Assembly (NCBI RefSeq): GCF_014873915.1
Contig: NZ_JADBEJ010000005.1
Span: 2,356,001 to 2,420,000 of the forward strand
Origin: Amycolatopsis roodepoortensis
GTDB taxonomy: Bacteria; Actinomycetota; Actinomycetes; Mycobacteriales; Pseudonocardiaceae
Direction: 5' to 3'
Length of the DNA: 64,000 nucleotides
A model generated the notes under the pieces. The model saw only the letters and a program-made list of their open reading frames with translations. It searched no databases and was not told the origin of the DNA. Of this stretch, positions 34,745 through 44,286 are shown piece by piece. The first letter of the stretch is position 1, and each line of letters begins with the position of its first letter. The position numbers and the translations under genes are program-made.

Positions 34745-37700
34745 TCAGTTCTCCTCTCCCTGGAGCACCGCGAAGACGACGGGATCGGTCCGGTCGTTGA
34801 CGGTCGTCACCCAGGTGGCGATGCGGGCAGCGCCGTGGGAAAGCACCGCCCAGCCGTCCGGGTCGACCCGGTGCACGGTGAGCGCCTGTGTCATGTCCCC
34901 GGTCTTGCGCACGCATTCCAGCGCGCTCCAGACCCGGGTGTGCGCGACCGAAAGCGGCTCGCGGGCGTCCGCGGCGAGCAGTTCGCCCACCGACAGCAGA
35001 TCCTCACCGAGCAGCCCCGCCCAGTCCTCGGGCGTCCGCTCGATCGCGGTTTCGACGTCGCACGCGACCTGGCCGCTGCCCGCGATCGCGAGGGTGAGGT
35101 CGGAGCTGTGCGACGCGCTCACCTCGACCCCGTCGGCCTCCGGTTTGCCGTCCGGGCGGTAGCGGATCTCGAGCGGGGCGTCGACGGCGCGGCCGGCGGC
35201 CAAGGCCGTCTGTGCCCGCCGTTCCGGCGTGGTCTCCACCGAAACGCCCACCGGGTCCGGTTCGACGACGATCGCGCGGGACGAGCCGAGCAGCCGTTCC
35301 ACGGAACGCTCCAAATAGGACCCGAGCATCGACGGAACCCAAGGCCCTTCGCCGTCCCGCTTGCGCACCGCGCGCAGCTTCAGCCCTTCCCACCGCTCGA
35401 CCAGCTTCCCGTCGGGGTTGCGGACGTCGAGGTCGTAGAGGTAGCTGTCGCCGTCCTGCGAACGTTCGCGGGCGTCGAGGAGCACGTACTCCGGGTCCTG
35501 CTCGCCGGGTTCGGCGAGGTACAGCCGCTCGATCCCTTGCGGCAGCAGGGTCGCGTCCGGGACACAGCACTGGATGGCGTGCATCATCGCGTCGCGGGTG
35601 CCCGGGTCGGCCAGCAGCTTCTCCTGCGGGAGGAACGGCGCGAACCAGTCGACCTCGGCGCCGGTCGCGATCTCCGCGACCGCGTGCCGCGCGCTGGCCC
35701 GCCGGTATCCGGTGACCCGCTGGAACCGCTTGCCCTGGAACAGGACCGTGCCGTACAGCTCGGTCGTCGGGTCGACCGGGACGGGCGGCAGCGCGACGTC
35801 GCGGACGACGGTCTCGCCGAGCGGATCCGGCCGGGAGAACCGCAGCCGGGCCCGGAAGTGGTCGGCGCTGAACCCGGTCTCGCCGCTGCGCAGCACCACG
35901 TCCACCGTTTCGGCGTCCCTGGCCAGCGCGGCGAGCCGGATCGTGGTCGACCCGCCCGGCGAGACGATGATCGGGCGCAGGAACTCGACGTCGGAGAGCA
36001 CCGGCGCCGGCAGCGTTTCCGCGCCGAGGGCGGCCTTCGCGACCTGGGTCATCGCCTCCATGCCGATCACCGCCGGGAACAGCAGCTGACCGTCGAGCAG
36101 GTGGTCGGCCAGATACGGGTCGCTGCCCGCGGACAGGTCGGCCTCGGTGATCAGCTCGACGCCCGGGTAGTGCACGACCGCCCGGTCGACGAAGCGGGTC
36201 AGCGGCAGTTCGCGCTTCTCCACCGGCAGGGTGGCCAGGCCACCGGTCCGGCCGCAGACGACCAGCACCGACGGAGCGGTCGGATCGCCGACGACCTGGC
36301 GGAGGATCTCGATGCCCTCCTCGGTCGGGATCGGGGTGATGCCGTCGCGCATCAGAGCGCTGACGACACCGAGCTTTTCGCCCATGCCCGTCCCCGACCA
36401 GACCGACCATTCGAGGGCGATCGCCCTGGCCTGGGGGTGCTCCTGGCCGAACCGCACGGTCAGTTCGGTCATCCAGTCGTTGGCCGTGGCGTAGTGCGCC
36501 TCACCGCGCAGGCCCGCCCGGCCGATGATGCTGCCGAAGGTCACCAGCAGCTTGATCTTGTCCTGGTCGACGGCGTCGAGGACGGCGTTGAGACCGCCGA
36601 TCTTCGGGGCCAGCGTCTTGCGGAAGCTCTCCTCGGTCAAGGAGAACAGCGCGGCGGGCTCGTTGCGGCCCGCGCCGTGCAACACCGCGGTGACCGGGCC
36701 GAACTCGGTCTGCACGCGGCCGATCGCGTCGGCCACCTGACGGGCGTCGGTGACGTCGGCGCGTTCGTAGCGGTAGGTGATGCCCGCCGCCGCCATCCGG
36801 CCGAGGTTCTCCGACAGTTCGGCGTCGTCGGCCGGGTCGCTCCGGCCGAGCAGCGCCAGTTTCGCGCCGGAGTCCTGGGCCAGCGCCAGCGCGCTCTCGG
36901 CGGTGATGCCCTTGCCGCCACCGGTGACGAGCAGGACGTCTTCGGTCCCCAGCGGGGTCCCTTCGGCCTCGGCCGGGGTCAGCGCGGCGAGCTTCGGCAC
37001 CGTGCGGATCCCGGCGGCGTCGTAGCGGACCTCGCTGAAGTCGTTGGTCGCCGCCACTTCGGCGACCACGGTGGACACCGCGGCACTGACGGCCTCGGGG
37101 TCGACCGGGCCGACGTCGGCGAGATCGACGATCGTGGTGCGGGCCGACGGGTCCTCCAGGCGCAGCGTCTTCGCCAGACCGGAGGCACCGAGACCGTGCT
37201 GCACCACGACGAACCGCGTGCCGTTGGGCGCGGCCAGCACGGCGCGGCCCGCGTCGAGGAACAGGCCGACGTCGCCGGAACCGCTGTCGGAGTTCAGGCA
37301 GAGCAGGACACCGTCGCCGACGCCCGCGGTGGCCAATGCCGCGCGCAGCGGCTCCACCAGCGGATGGCCGTCCGGCGCGAACGCCGTCCACTCGGCGGTG
37401 GACAGGCCCGGCGTGAGATCGGGCGACGGCTTCGGCGCGACGACGTACTCGACCCCGAACGGCCGCACCCACGGTCCGACGCCGGCGACCTCGGCCTGGT
37501 TGTTGTCGGCGGGTTTGGCGGTCTGGGCGAGTTCGTCGATCATCTCGGCGAGTTCGCCGAGACAGACGGTCGCGAAGTTCGGCATGCCCTCCAGTGCGGG
37601 GCGGCCGAGCGCCCGGGTCACGTCGTTGACGAGCTGGCCGACCGTGATCGACGAAAGGTGCAGGTCGTCGAGCGGATGCGTGTCGGCGGTGACCGCTTCG

Positions 37701-40573
37701 AGCGGCAGTTCGACCCGCTCGGAAGCGAGCTTGCGCAGCAAGTCGAGGGTGCTGCTGCCACCGCTCTCCGAAGCCGTTCCGGCCGGGGCCTCGGCGGGCG
37801 CGGCGGGGTCGGCGACCCGGTCGCGGGTCAGGTCGGCACCGATGGACGGCGCGGCCTCACACGGGCTGGTGAGGAACGAGAACTCCCCGTCCACCGGCAG
37901 CGTCCGCACGATCCGGCCGTCGAACAGCGCGGAGGTGTTCAGCGGGGCGCCGAACGCGAACGCGGCGCCCGCGACCTTCAGCAGCGCGGCCAGCTTCGGG
38001 CTGTCGGTGTCGATCGCGAGCACCGGCGTACCGGGCGCGATCTCGCCGACCAGACCGGTGAGCACGTGGCCGGGGCCGACCTCGATCACCAGGTCGCTGC
38101 GTTCGGCGACCTTCGCGGCCGCCTCGCGGAAGCGGACCGGCAGGACCACCTGGTCCCGGAGCAGATCGCGCAGGTCCTCGGCGGCGTGCAGGACGTCACC
38201 GGTCACCGTCGAGACGACGGGCCGGTCGAGCCTGGCGAAGTCGAACGCGGCCAGCTCCTCGGTCATCGCCTCGGCGGCCGGGACGACCGCCGGCGAGTGG
38301 AACGCGTGCGAGACGTTGATGCGGGTGGCGGTGACGCCCTCCGCCCGCGCACGGGCGACCACCCGGTCGATCGCCTCCGACGGTCCGGAAAGGACGGTCT
38401 GCTCGGGCGCGTTGTAGCCCGCGATGACGACGTCCTCGCCCTCGGCGAAGCGCTCGGCGACCCCGGGGCCGGCGGCGATCCCCGCCATGGCGCCGTTGCC
38501 GTCGCTCGCGGTCGCCATCACCTTGCCGCGGATCTTGGCCAGCTTGAGGACTTCGCGTTCGGTGAGCGCGCCGCCCCAGTGCAGGGCGGTGAGTTCACCG
38601 AGGCTGTGACCGGCGACCGTCTGTGCTTCGATGCCGAGGCTCTTCAGCACGCGGAGCCCGGCGAGCGAACCGGTGACGATGCGCGGTTGCGCGACCTCGG
38701 TGGCGACCTGGTCGGCGCCGGTCGAAAGGGCGGCCGCGCGATAGATGTCGTCGGCGTGGGAAAAGCGCTTGCGCAGCGCGCCGACCGTGCCGCGTCCGGA
38801 ACCCTGGCCGGGGAACAGGAAACCGATCTTCGGGTCCTTGCCGCGGGAGCCCGCGAAGATGCCGTCGCCGGTGGAGAAGACTTCCGGCTCTCCCTCCCCG
38901 AGGAGGTCGAGCAGCTTGGCCAGCTTGCGCTCGGCGTCCTCGGGATTGGTCGCGACGATCGCGGCGCGGACCGGTTTCCCGGACAGTTCCGCGGAAAGCG
39001 TGGCCGCGAGGTCCGCGAGCTCCGCCAGCGAGAGCTTCGGCACGACTTCCAGCAGACCGGTCAGCCTCCCGCGCAGCGAAGCGGCGTCGTCGGCGTCGAG
39101 GAGCAGCAGTTCGCTGTCCTGCCGTCCGGCGACCAGCGAACGGGTGCGCTCGTCGAGTTCCTTGCGCCGGGCCGCGCCCGGCGCCTCGGTGACGGTGACG
39201 TGCGAGTTGATGCCGCCGAAGCCCATCGCGGAGACACCCGCGCGGACCGGGTGGTCGGCGGGCCACAGCCCGGCCTCGGTCGGGACGTACATCCGCGCGG
39301 AGTCGCCGACCAGCGACTCGTGCGGCTCGTAGTGGCCGGTCGCCGGCGGGATGACCTGGTGGTACACCGCCAGCGTCGCCTTGATCAGCCCGGCGACACC
39401 GGCCGCGGCCTTGGTATGGCCGATGTTGCCCTTGATCGTGCTCAGCGCGGCGCGGTCGGCGAGCGGGTCGGCGTCGCGGCGGGCGGTGGAGAGCGCCTCG
39501 ATCTCGGTGGCGTCGCCCAGCGCGGTCCCGGTGCCGTGGCCCTCGAAGTAGGAAACGGTTTCGACGCCGTAACCCGCCTTCTCGTACGCCCGCTGCAGCG
39601 CGAGACGGTGACCCGAGGCCTCCGGACGGGTGATGCCGCCCTTCCCGTCGGAAGAGACACCCCAGCCGCCGATGCTGGCGTAGATCCGTTTACCCTGCGC
39701 GATCGCGTCGTCCTCGCGCATCAGCACGAGCATGCCGGAACCCTCGCCGGGCCAGAAACCGTTGGAATCGGCGTCGTAGACCTTCATCTCGCGCTTGGCG
39801 AGCGCGCCGGTCTTGGCGAAACCGATCACCTCGAACGGGTCGATCGACAAGTCGACACCGCCCGCGATGGCGACGTCGAGGTCGCCCTCGGAAAGCGCGT
39901 TCGCCGCCGTGACCACCGAAAGCAGCGAAGACGAGCAGGCGCCGTCCACGGTGAACCCGCCACCGCCGAAGTCGAAGAAGTTGCAGACGCGGCCGGCGAT
40001 CGTGTTCGCCAGCCCGCCCGCGAGCGTGTCCTCGTCGATCGCGGGGAACGGGGCCTTGTACTGCGCCTCGAGATCGTGGAGGAACTCGGCGGTGTCACTC
40101 TCGGCCCAGCCGCGCTCGGCCAGCGCCGCCGCGACCGTGCGGCGCACGTACGGCCAGCGCAGCCGCATGATGTTGGCGCGCGAGAACTCACCGGTGAGGC
40201 TGTTGCCGATCACGACGCCGGTCGCGGACCGCGGCAGCCCTTCGCCCTCGGGGAACCCCGCGTCCGCCAGCGCCTGCGCGGCGACGTCGAGCGCCAGCCA
40301 GTGCGTGGTGTCGGTCGAACGGAACGTGCTGCCCGCGACCTTGTACTTGATCCGGTCGAATTCCCAGTCGCGGAGGACCGCGGCCTTCTGGGCGTAGAAA
40401 CGGTCCGGCGCCTTGGGGTCGGGCGAGTAGTAGTCCTCGCGGTTCATCCGCTCGTCGGGCAGTCTCCGGAACGCCCTGCGGCCGGCGAGGACGTTCTCCC
40501 ACAGTTCTTCCGGGGAACCGGCGTCCGGGTATCGGAGACCGATACCGACAATCGAAATCCGCTCAACGCTCAT
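34745..40573 (-). CDS. pksE: Iterative type I enediyne polyketide synthase PksE
   Basis: A 1942-residue multidomain PKS with the enediyne order KS-AT-ACP-KR-DH-PPTase. KS (1-460): Cys213 in DGACSSS, His346 in EGHGTGT, His386 in GNIGHTKAA. AT (about 580-900): GHSLGE with Ser657. ACP (about 940-1010): LHLSSI with Ser974/975 as pantetheine site. KR (about 1205-1420): TGGGKGIT for NADPH, Tyr1361 in HYATAND. DH (about 1470-1780): HLLDG with His1491. C-terminal phosphopantetheinyl transferase (about 1800-1942): VACDVE and WSALECVRK. It makes the conjugated polyene precursor of enediynes from malonyl-CoA. No enoylreductase is present, as expected. The sequence alone does not settle nine- versus ten-membered product. 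Confidence 0.97.
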   Translation of the reverse strand: MSVERISIVGIGLRYPDAGSPEELWENVLAGRRAFRRLPDERMNREDYYSPDPKAPDRFYAQKAAVLRDWEFDRIKYKVAGSTFRSTDTTHWLALDVAAQALADAGFPEGEGLPRSATGVVIGNSLTGEFSRANIMRLRWPYVRRTVAAALAERGWAESDTAEFLHDLEAQYKAPFPAIDEDTLAGGLANTIAGRVCNFFDFGGGGFTVDGACSSSLLSVVTAANALSEGDLDVAIAGGVDLSIDPFEVIGFAKTGALAKREMKVYDADSNGFWPGEGSGMLVLMREDDAIAQGKRIYASIGGWGVSSDGKGGITRPEASGHRLALQRAYEKAGYGVETVSYFEGHGTGTALGDATEIEALSTARRDADPLADRAALSTIKGNIGHTKAAAGVAGLIKATLAVYHQVIPPATGHYEPHESLVGDSARMYVPTEAGLWPADHPVRAGVSAMGFGGINSHVTVTEAPGAARRKELDERTRSLVAGRQDSELLLLDADDAASLRGRLTGLLEVVPKLSLAELADLAATLSAELSGKPVRAAIVATNPEDAERKLAKLLDLLGEGEPEVFSTGDGIFAGSRGKDPKIGFLFPGQGSGRGTVGALRKRFSHADDIYRAAALSTGADQVATEVAQPRIVTGSLAGLRVLKSLGIEAQTVAGHSLGELTALHWGGALTEREVLKLAKIRGKVMATASDGNGAMAGIAAGPGVAERFAEGEDVVIAGYNAPEQTVLSGPSEAIDRVVARARAEGVTATRINVSHAFHSPAVVPAAEAMTEELAAFDFARLDRPVVSTVTGDVLHAAEDLRDLLRDQVVLPVRFREAAAKVAERSDLVIEVGPGHVLTGLVGEIAPGTPVLAIDTDSPKLAALLKVAGAAFAFGAPLNTSALFDGRIVRTLPVDGEFSFLTSPCEAAPSIGADLTRDRVADPAAPAEAPAGTASESGGSSTLDLLRKLASERVELPLEAVTADTHPLDDLHLSSITVGQLVNDVTRALGRPALEGMPNFATVCLGELAEMIDELAQTAKPADNNQAEVAGVGPWVRPFGVEYVVAPKPSPDLTPGLSTAEWTAFAPDGHPLVEPLRAALATAGVGDGVLLCLNSDSGSGDVGLFLDAGRAVLAAPNGTRFVVVQHGLGASGLAKTLRLEDPSARTTIVDLADVGPVDPEAVSAAVSTVVAEVAATNDFSEVRYDAAGIRTVPKLAALTPAEAEGTPLGTEDVLLVTGGGKGITAESALALAQDSGAKLALLGRSDPADDAELSENLGRMAAAGITYRYERADVTDARQVADAIGRVQTEFGPVTAVLHGAGRNEPAALFSLTEESFRKTLAPKIGGLNAVLDAVDQDKIKLLVTFGSIIGRAGLRGEAHYATANDWMTELTVRFGQEHPQARAIALEWSVWSGTGMGEKLGVVSALMRDGITPIPTEEGIEILRQVVGDPTAPSVLVVCGRTGGLATLPVEKRELPLTRFVDRAVVHYPGVELITEADLSAGSDPYLADHLLDGQLLFPAVIGMEAMTQVAKAALGAETLPAPVLSDVEFLRPIIVSPGGSTTIRLAALARDAETVDVVLRSGETGFSADHFRARLRFSRPDPLGETVVRDVALPPVPVDPTTELYGTVLFQGKRFQRVTGYRRASARHAVAEIATGAEVDWFAPFLPQEKLLADPGTRDAMMHAIQCCVPDATLLPQGIERLYLAEPGEQDPEYVLLDARERSQDGDSYLYDLDVRNPDGKLVERWEGLKLRAVRKRDGEGPWVPSMLGSYLERSVERLLGSSRAIVVEPDPVGVSVETTPERRAQTALAAGRAVDAPLEIRYRPDGKPEADGVEVSASHSSDLTLAIAGSGQVACDVETAIERTPEDWAGLLGEDLLSVGELLAADAREPLSVAHTRVWSALECVRKTGDMTQALTVHRVDPDGWAVLSHGAARIATWVTTVNDRTDPVVFAVLQGEEN

Positions 40574-40870
40574 GCCACCGCACTCCCCTAGCTCTCAACA
40601 CTCAAGTCACGGAATCCGGTCCCGGCGCCGGGTTCTGTCCCCAGAACCGCGGCCGCCGTCCGTTCGCGCAGTCCGGTCAAGCATGAACCGGCGGCGGGTG
40701 TGAAGTCTTCTCTCTGGTTGTTGAAGGTGGCTCGCTGTCCGGGCCAGGCACGTTCGGATGGCGGCATCGGCGCGTCCTCGACTGTCCACACGGGACGGAT
40801 TTCGTGGCCTGGGCGCCCGATTCGAGCGCTTCTCGATCGGGTCGCGAGTGACAAGAGCGTTCCATTGTGG

Positions 40871-40915
40871 GGTGTGTGGAAATAGGGACGTTGAGTGTCC
40901 CTATTTCCACACACC
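40871..40915. terminator. Perfect 19-bp hairpin (third from the operon end)
   Basis: Arms 40871-40889 and 40897-40915, 7-base loop. It could terminate the upstream operon or lie in the pksE leader. Confidence 0.6.
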
Positions 40916-40941
40916 GGTCGTGACAGGGACGGTCTCGCCGG

Positions 40942-40986
40942 ACTGTGTGGATTTCGGGTCATCCAACGCACCGAAATCCACACAGT
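40942..40986. terminator. Perfect 16-bp hairpin (second from the operon end)
   Basis: Arms 40942-40957 and 40971-40986, 13-base loop. It shares the core TGTGTGGA with the hairpin at 40871. Confidence 0.6.
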
Positions 40987-41048
40987 GAGGGACTCGGCCC
41001 GGAGGAGGGAGGCGGGCCCGGCGCCGGGCCCGAGCCGCCGCCGATGTC

Positions 41049-41095
41049 GCGAAAGCCACTTTCGGGACATCTGGCGTCCCGAAAGTGGCTTTCGC
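41049..41095 (-). terminator. Perfect 20-bp hairpin after CMD gene
   Basis: Arms 41049-41068 and 41076-41095, 7-base loop, 24 bp beyond the stop of the CMD gene; the most likely terminator of the E3-to-CMD operon. Confidence 0.72.
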
Positions 41096-41118
41096 AACAC
41101 GACACCGACCGCGCGGCC

Positions 41119-42072
41119 TCACCGACCACGCGGCGAAGCGACCGAAACAGCACGAGCCGCGGCCGTGAAACCCGCCCACCCCACCAGCTCGACCAGCTCT
41201 CGATCACCCAGTCCCGCGGCCGCGACCAGACCGTCGTCGACCTGGTACGGCGCCTTCGCGACCACCAAGGCCAACCGGACCCCGGGATCGTCGAAGGCAT
41301 CCACCCAAGCGCGGCTCAGCCCGGGCGGCGAACCGTCCAAAGTGGACAGCTCCCGCTCGACGACCTCCCGAACGGCCGAAGGCACCGCCAACGCGGCGAA
41401 CACCGACGAAGCACGGGAGAAGGCATCCGCGACCACAGGATTACCCGCGGCCCAAGCGAAATCCCCCGACCCCGGAGGCAGCAGATCCAGCGACTCCCCC
41501 GGCGAAGCATCCTCCACCGGACGAAGGAACCGTCCCAGGACCGCCTTGGCCTTGACGCGCGCTGAATCCGGCACGGACGAAGGCAACGGCGACGGCCCGA
41601 GGAACACGCTCACCACCCGGTTCAGGTAGTGGAACGCGAACGCGACCGCGGTCAGCTCCGCGCGGGCACCCGGCGAAAGGGTCCCCATGCGAGGGTCCGC
41701 CACGGGCTGCCCCGAAGCGATCGCCGAGGCCTCCGAAGAGCGCCCGAGCGAGTCCAGCGCCATCCCGTGGACCTCGACACAGTACGGACACGAGTTCTCT
41801 TGCGACACCAGGGTCGCGACGATCTCCCGGTCCGCCCGGCTCGTCTCTCCGGACGCCACCAACGATTCCCGCAGCATCACCCAGCTCGCCGCGAGCACGT
41901 CCGGCGACGGCGAATGCAGCGCCACCGGCGGGGCCAGCATGCCGAAGTCGCGTTCCAGCCGGCCGTAGACGTCGCGCACGAGTCCGGTCGCCCGGCCGAA
42001 GGGCACCGGCCGGACGTACCGGACTTCGCGCAACGCCCGTCGCAGCGCGAGCCTCACCACCGCAGGCGCCAT
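41119..42072 (-). CDS. CMD/AhpD-like domain protein, last gene of the enediyne operon
   Basis: A 317-residue protein with the CMD redox motif CPYCVEVHG (Cys95, Cys98, His102) in the first half and a second, degenerate CMD-like half (VFAALAVPSAVREVVEREL...). Two-domain CMD proteins are peroxidase-related. It begins 2 bp after the GMC oxidoreductase stop, so it is part of the same transcript. It may cope with peroxide made by the GMC oxidase or act on an intermediate. Comparison with the E11-type gene of other clusters would be worthwhile but I cannot assert it. Confidence 0.75.
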   Translation of the reverse strand: MAPAVVRLALRRALREVRYVRPVPFGRATGLVRDVYGRLERDFGMLAPPVALHSPSPDVLAASWVMLRESLVASGETSRADREIVATLVSQENSCPYCVEVHGMALDSLGRSSEASAIASGQPVADPRMGTLSPGARAELTAVAFAFHYLNRVVSVFLGPSPLPSSVPDSARVKAKAVLGRFLRPVEDASPGESLDLLPPGSGDFAWAAGNPVVADAFSRASSVFAALAVPSAVREVVERELSTLDGSPPGLSRAWVDAFDDPGVRLALVVAKAPYQVDDGLVAAAGLGDRELVELVGWAGFTAAARAVSVASPRGR

Positions 42073-42074
42073 GA

Positions 42075-43727
42075 TCAGTTCCCGGCCACCAGCGACAGCT
42101 TGCTGACAGCACGCCGCCCGGTGATGGAGCCGTCCGGGGCGGGAGCGCCGTAGGTGACATCGACGCCGCGAGCCTGCAGCGCCCGCACGATCCCCGGCAC
42201 CGAACGTTCGGCCAGCGCCGCGATCGTCATCGCCGGGTTCACCGTCAGCGCGCCCGGCACGGAAGCACTGTCGGTCACGAAGATCCCGGGATGATCCCGG
42301 AGTTCGTGGTTCGGGTGCAGCGCCGAGGTCGCCGGGTCGTCACCGATCCGGCACGACGCCAGCGGGTGCACGGTGTACGCGCCGACGACGTCGTTGGTCC
42401 ACGGCGCCACCTTCGCCAGGCCGTCCTTCTCGAGGATCTCCTTGCACTCCGCGTCGGCCAGCGCCCAGCCGTGCCAGGTGTTCGGCGTCGGGTCGTACTT
42501 CAGCGGACCGCGGCCGAGCATCTGCTGCGAGATGCGGTAGGCGTTGCCGGTGGGCGGCGGCGCGCCGAAGACACCCTCGTTGTCGTCCTCGGTCATCAGG
42601 AAGATGGTCAGCCAGGAGGCCCACTTCTTGAGGATCTCCTTCTTCTGCGCCCCGAACCAACGCGGTTCGTCCCCGTCCGGCACCTGCGCCAGGATCGTGC
42701 CGAGCCCCGGCGGGAAGTACAGCTGTTCCAGCGAGTACCGCTCGTACTCCGGCAGCGAACCGTCGAGCTTGTCCCAGTTCGCCACGGTCGGGCCCTTGCC
42801 GATGTGGTTGGCCTCGTAGACCTTCCCGTCCTCACGGGACAGTCCGAGCACCTCGCGGACCCGCTCCTCGTTGATGATCGCGGTGTTGAGCCGCTCACCG
42901 TTGCCCGAGAAGTACCGCCCGACCCCGTGCGGCATGGTGCCCAGCGCCGCCTCCGAACGCTGCAGGATCACCGGGGTCGCGCCGGCGCCCGCGGCGATGA
43001 TGACGATCTTCGCGTCGATCGTCCCGCTGCCGGACTGGAGCCGGTAATCCTCGTCGTCCACGATGTTGAAGTGCACGCGGTAGTCGCCGTCGTCGATCCG
43101 CTCGATCCGCTGGACCTCGTGCAGCGGCCGGATCTTCGCGCCGTGCGCGAGCGCGGCGGGCAGGTAGTTGGTCAGCAGCGAGCGTTTCGCGTCGAACCGG
43201 CAGCCCGCCATCATGAAGTTGCAATTCACACACCGGTCGTTGTCCACCGCGACCGGTGCCGGGTTGGCGGTCCGGCCGGAGTGGTCGCAGAACGCCGCCC
43301 ACAGGCCTCCCGCGTACGAGACGTCGTTCCAGTCCTGTTTGGACACCGGAAGCGATTCCGAAACCCGGTCGTACCAAGGCTCCAGCGAGTCACGTGTGAT
43401 CTCCGAAGGCCACATGCGACGGCCGATGCTGCCGTGGCGCTCGAACACGAACTTCGGGGCACGCGGCATCGCGGCGAAGTACACCACGCTGCCACCGCCG
43501 ACGCAGTTCCCGCCGAGCACGCTCATCCCGTCGCCGACGACGAAGTCGAACGCCCGGGTGTAGGACGAGCCGAGCAGATAGTCGTGCTCGAAGTCCTTCG
43601 TCTCCAGCCACGGCCCGCGTTCCAGCACGGTGACCTTCGCCCCGCCCGCGGCCAAGTGGTAGGCGGGGATGGAGCCACCGAACCCGCTGCCGACGATGAC
43701 GACGTCGGTCTTGTCGTAGGCAGTCAT
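42075..43727 (-). CDS. GMC-family oxidoreductase (E9-like)
   Basis: A 550-residue FAD-dependent oxidoreductase related to cholesterol oxidase and glucose-methanol-choline enzymes. FAD motif DVVIVGSGFGGSIPAYHLAAGG at about residues 8-29, FAD-contact GGNCVGGGSVVYFAAMP, substrate-side HPLASCRIGDDP with the conserved His, and C-terminal DSASVPGALTVNPAMTIAALAER. Conserved enediyne genes include an oxidoreductase of this kind (E9 in the nine-membered nomenclature as I recall it). Start ATG 43727 has GGGAGCC; it overlaps the preceding gene by 4 bp. Confidence 0.87.
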   Translation of the reverse strand: MTAYDKTDVVIVGSGFGGSIPAYHLAAGGAKVTVLERGPWLETKDFEHDYLLGSSYTRAFDFVVGDGMSVLGGNCVGGGSVVYFAAMPRAPKFVFERHGSIGRRMWPSEITRDSLEPWYDRVSESLPVSKQDWNDVSYAGGLWAAFCDHSGRTANPAPVAVDNDRCVNCNFMMAGCRFDAKRSLLTNYLPAALAHGAKIRPLHEVQRIERIDDGDYRVHFNIVDDEDYRLQSGSGTIDAKIVIIAAGAGATPVILQRSEAALGTMPHGVGRYFSGNGERLNTAIINEERVREVLGLSREDGKVYEANHIGKGPTVANWDKLDGSLPEYERYSLEQLYFPPGLGTILAQVPDGDEPRWFGAQKKEILKKWASWLTIFLMTEDDNEGVFGAPPPTGNAYRISQQMLGRGPLKYDPTPNTWHGWALADAECKEILEKDGLAKVAPWTNDVVGAYTVHPLASCRIGDDPATSALHPNHELRDHPGIFVTDSASVPGALTVNPAMTIAALAERSVPGIVRALQARGVDVTYGAPAPDGSITGRRAVSKLSLVAGN

Positions 43728-44281
43728 GCGGGGCTCCCGGAAGGTGTCGTGTCGGGGTGGAGCCGCGCCAGCTCGCGGCGATAGGAGAACTTCGGGAACC
43801 GCCACAGCCCGTCTTCGTCCGGCGCGGTGTACCCCATCGCCAGCAGGCCGGGGTGCCCTTCGGCGATGGCTTCGGCGGTGTGCTTGTGCGCGGCACTGTC
43901 GAAGGACATGTTGCAGAACAACGCGAGACTCACCCAGCCGTCTTTCTCCGGATGTCCCGGCGCGGTCAGCGACCGCACGAGCGCGGTCCGGTGCTCGAAG
44001 GACAGCGCGACGAACGGCGGCAGCGATTCGTCGAGGGTGAGGTCGTGCTCCTTGGCGTAGCCCTTCGCGTGTTCGTTGAGGGACTGCGCCAGATACGGCA
44101 GCCCGACGGTCACCCCGGTCGCGTCGGTGTGCAGCAGTTCGAGCGCGCCCGCCACGACCGCGCCCGGGCCCTTCGACGCGCCGGCGATCGCGTGGTCACC
44201 GGGGAACCGCTTCTCCCCCGGCACGATCGTGTCCGCGTAGGCCTCCAAAGTGGACACCTTGACCTGTTCGTCCGAATCCAC
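43724..44281 (-). CDS. Gluconate 2-dehydrogenase subunit 3-like protein (E8-like)
   Basis: A 185-residue helical protein with STLEAYADTIVPGEKRFPGDHAIAG near the start, the pattern of the small gamma subunit of gluconate 2-dehydrogenase. Such subunits accompany GMC-type flavoprotein subunits, and here the next gene is exactly that, with a 4-bp ATGA overlap. The pair is likely one enzyme. No Tat signal is visible, so it may stay in the cytoplasm. AGGAGGT precedes the GTG start. Confidence 0.82.
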   Translation of the reverse strand: MDSDEQVKVSTLEAYADTIVPGEKRFPGDHAIAGASKGPGAVVAGALELLHTDATGVTVGLPYLAQSLNEHAKGYAKEHDLTLDESLPPFVALSFEHRTALVRSLTAPGHPEKDGWVSLALFCNMSFDSAAHKHTAEAIAEGHPGLLAMGYTAPDEDGLWRFPKFSYRRELARLHPDTTPSGSPA

Positions 44282-44286
44282 GGAAC

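Larger units (their letters stand above)
40574..41118. promoter_or_regulatory. pksE upstream region with three perfect hairpins
   Basis: A 545-bp gap between the 3' end of the E3-to-CMD operon and pksE, both on the minus strand. It must contain the pksE promoter. Its distal half holds three perfect hairpins of unrelated sequence (listed separately). The 300 bp next to pksE show no supported gene. Confidence 0.6.

Noticed and set aside
34745..40573. PUFA-synthase or ordinary modular PKS
   Set aside because: Domain order KS-AT-ACP-KR-DH-PPTase in one chain, the single LHLSSI ACP and flanking E10/E3/E4/E5 genes fit enediyne PksE only.
34742..40591. A 1949-codon open frame on the plus strand opposite pksE
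   Set aside because: Antisense mirror frame caused by high third-position GC; Arg/His/Gly-rich, no domain, while the minus strand encodes a complete PKS.
40871..41095. CRISPR-like spacing of three palindromes
   Set aside because: The three repeats differ in sequence and there are no regular spacers or cas genes; they are hairpins.
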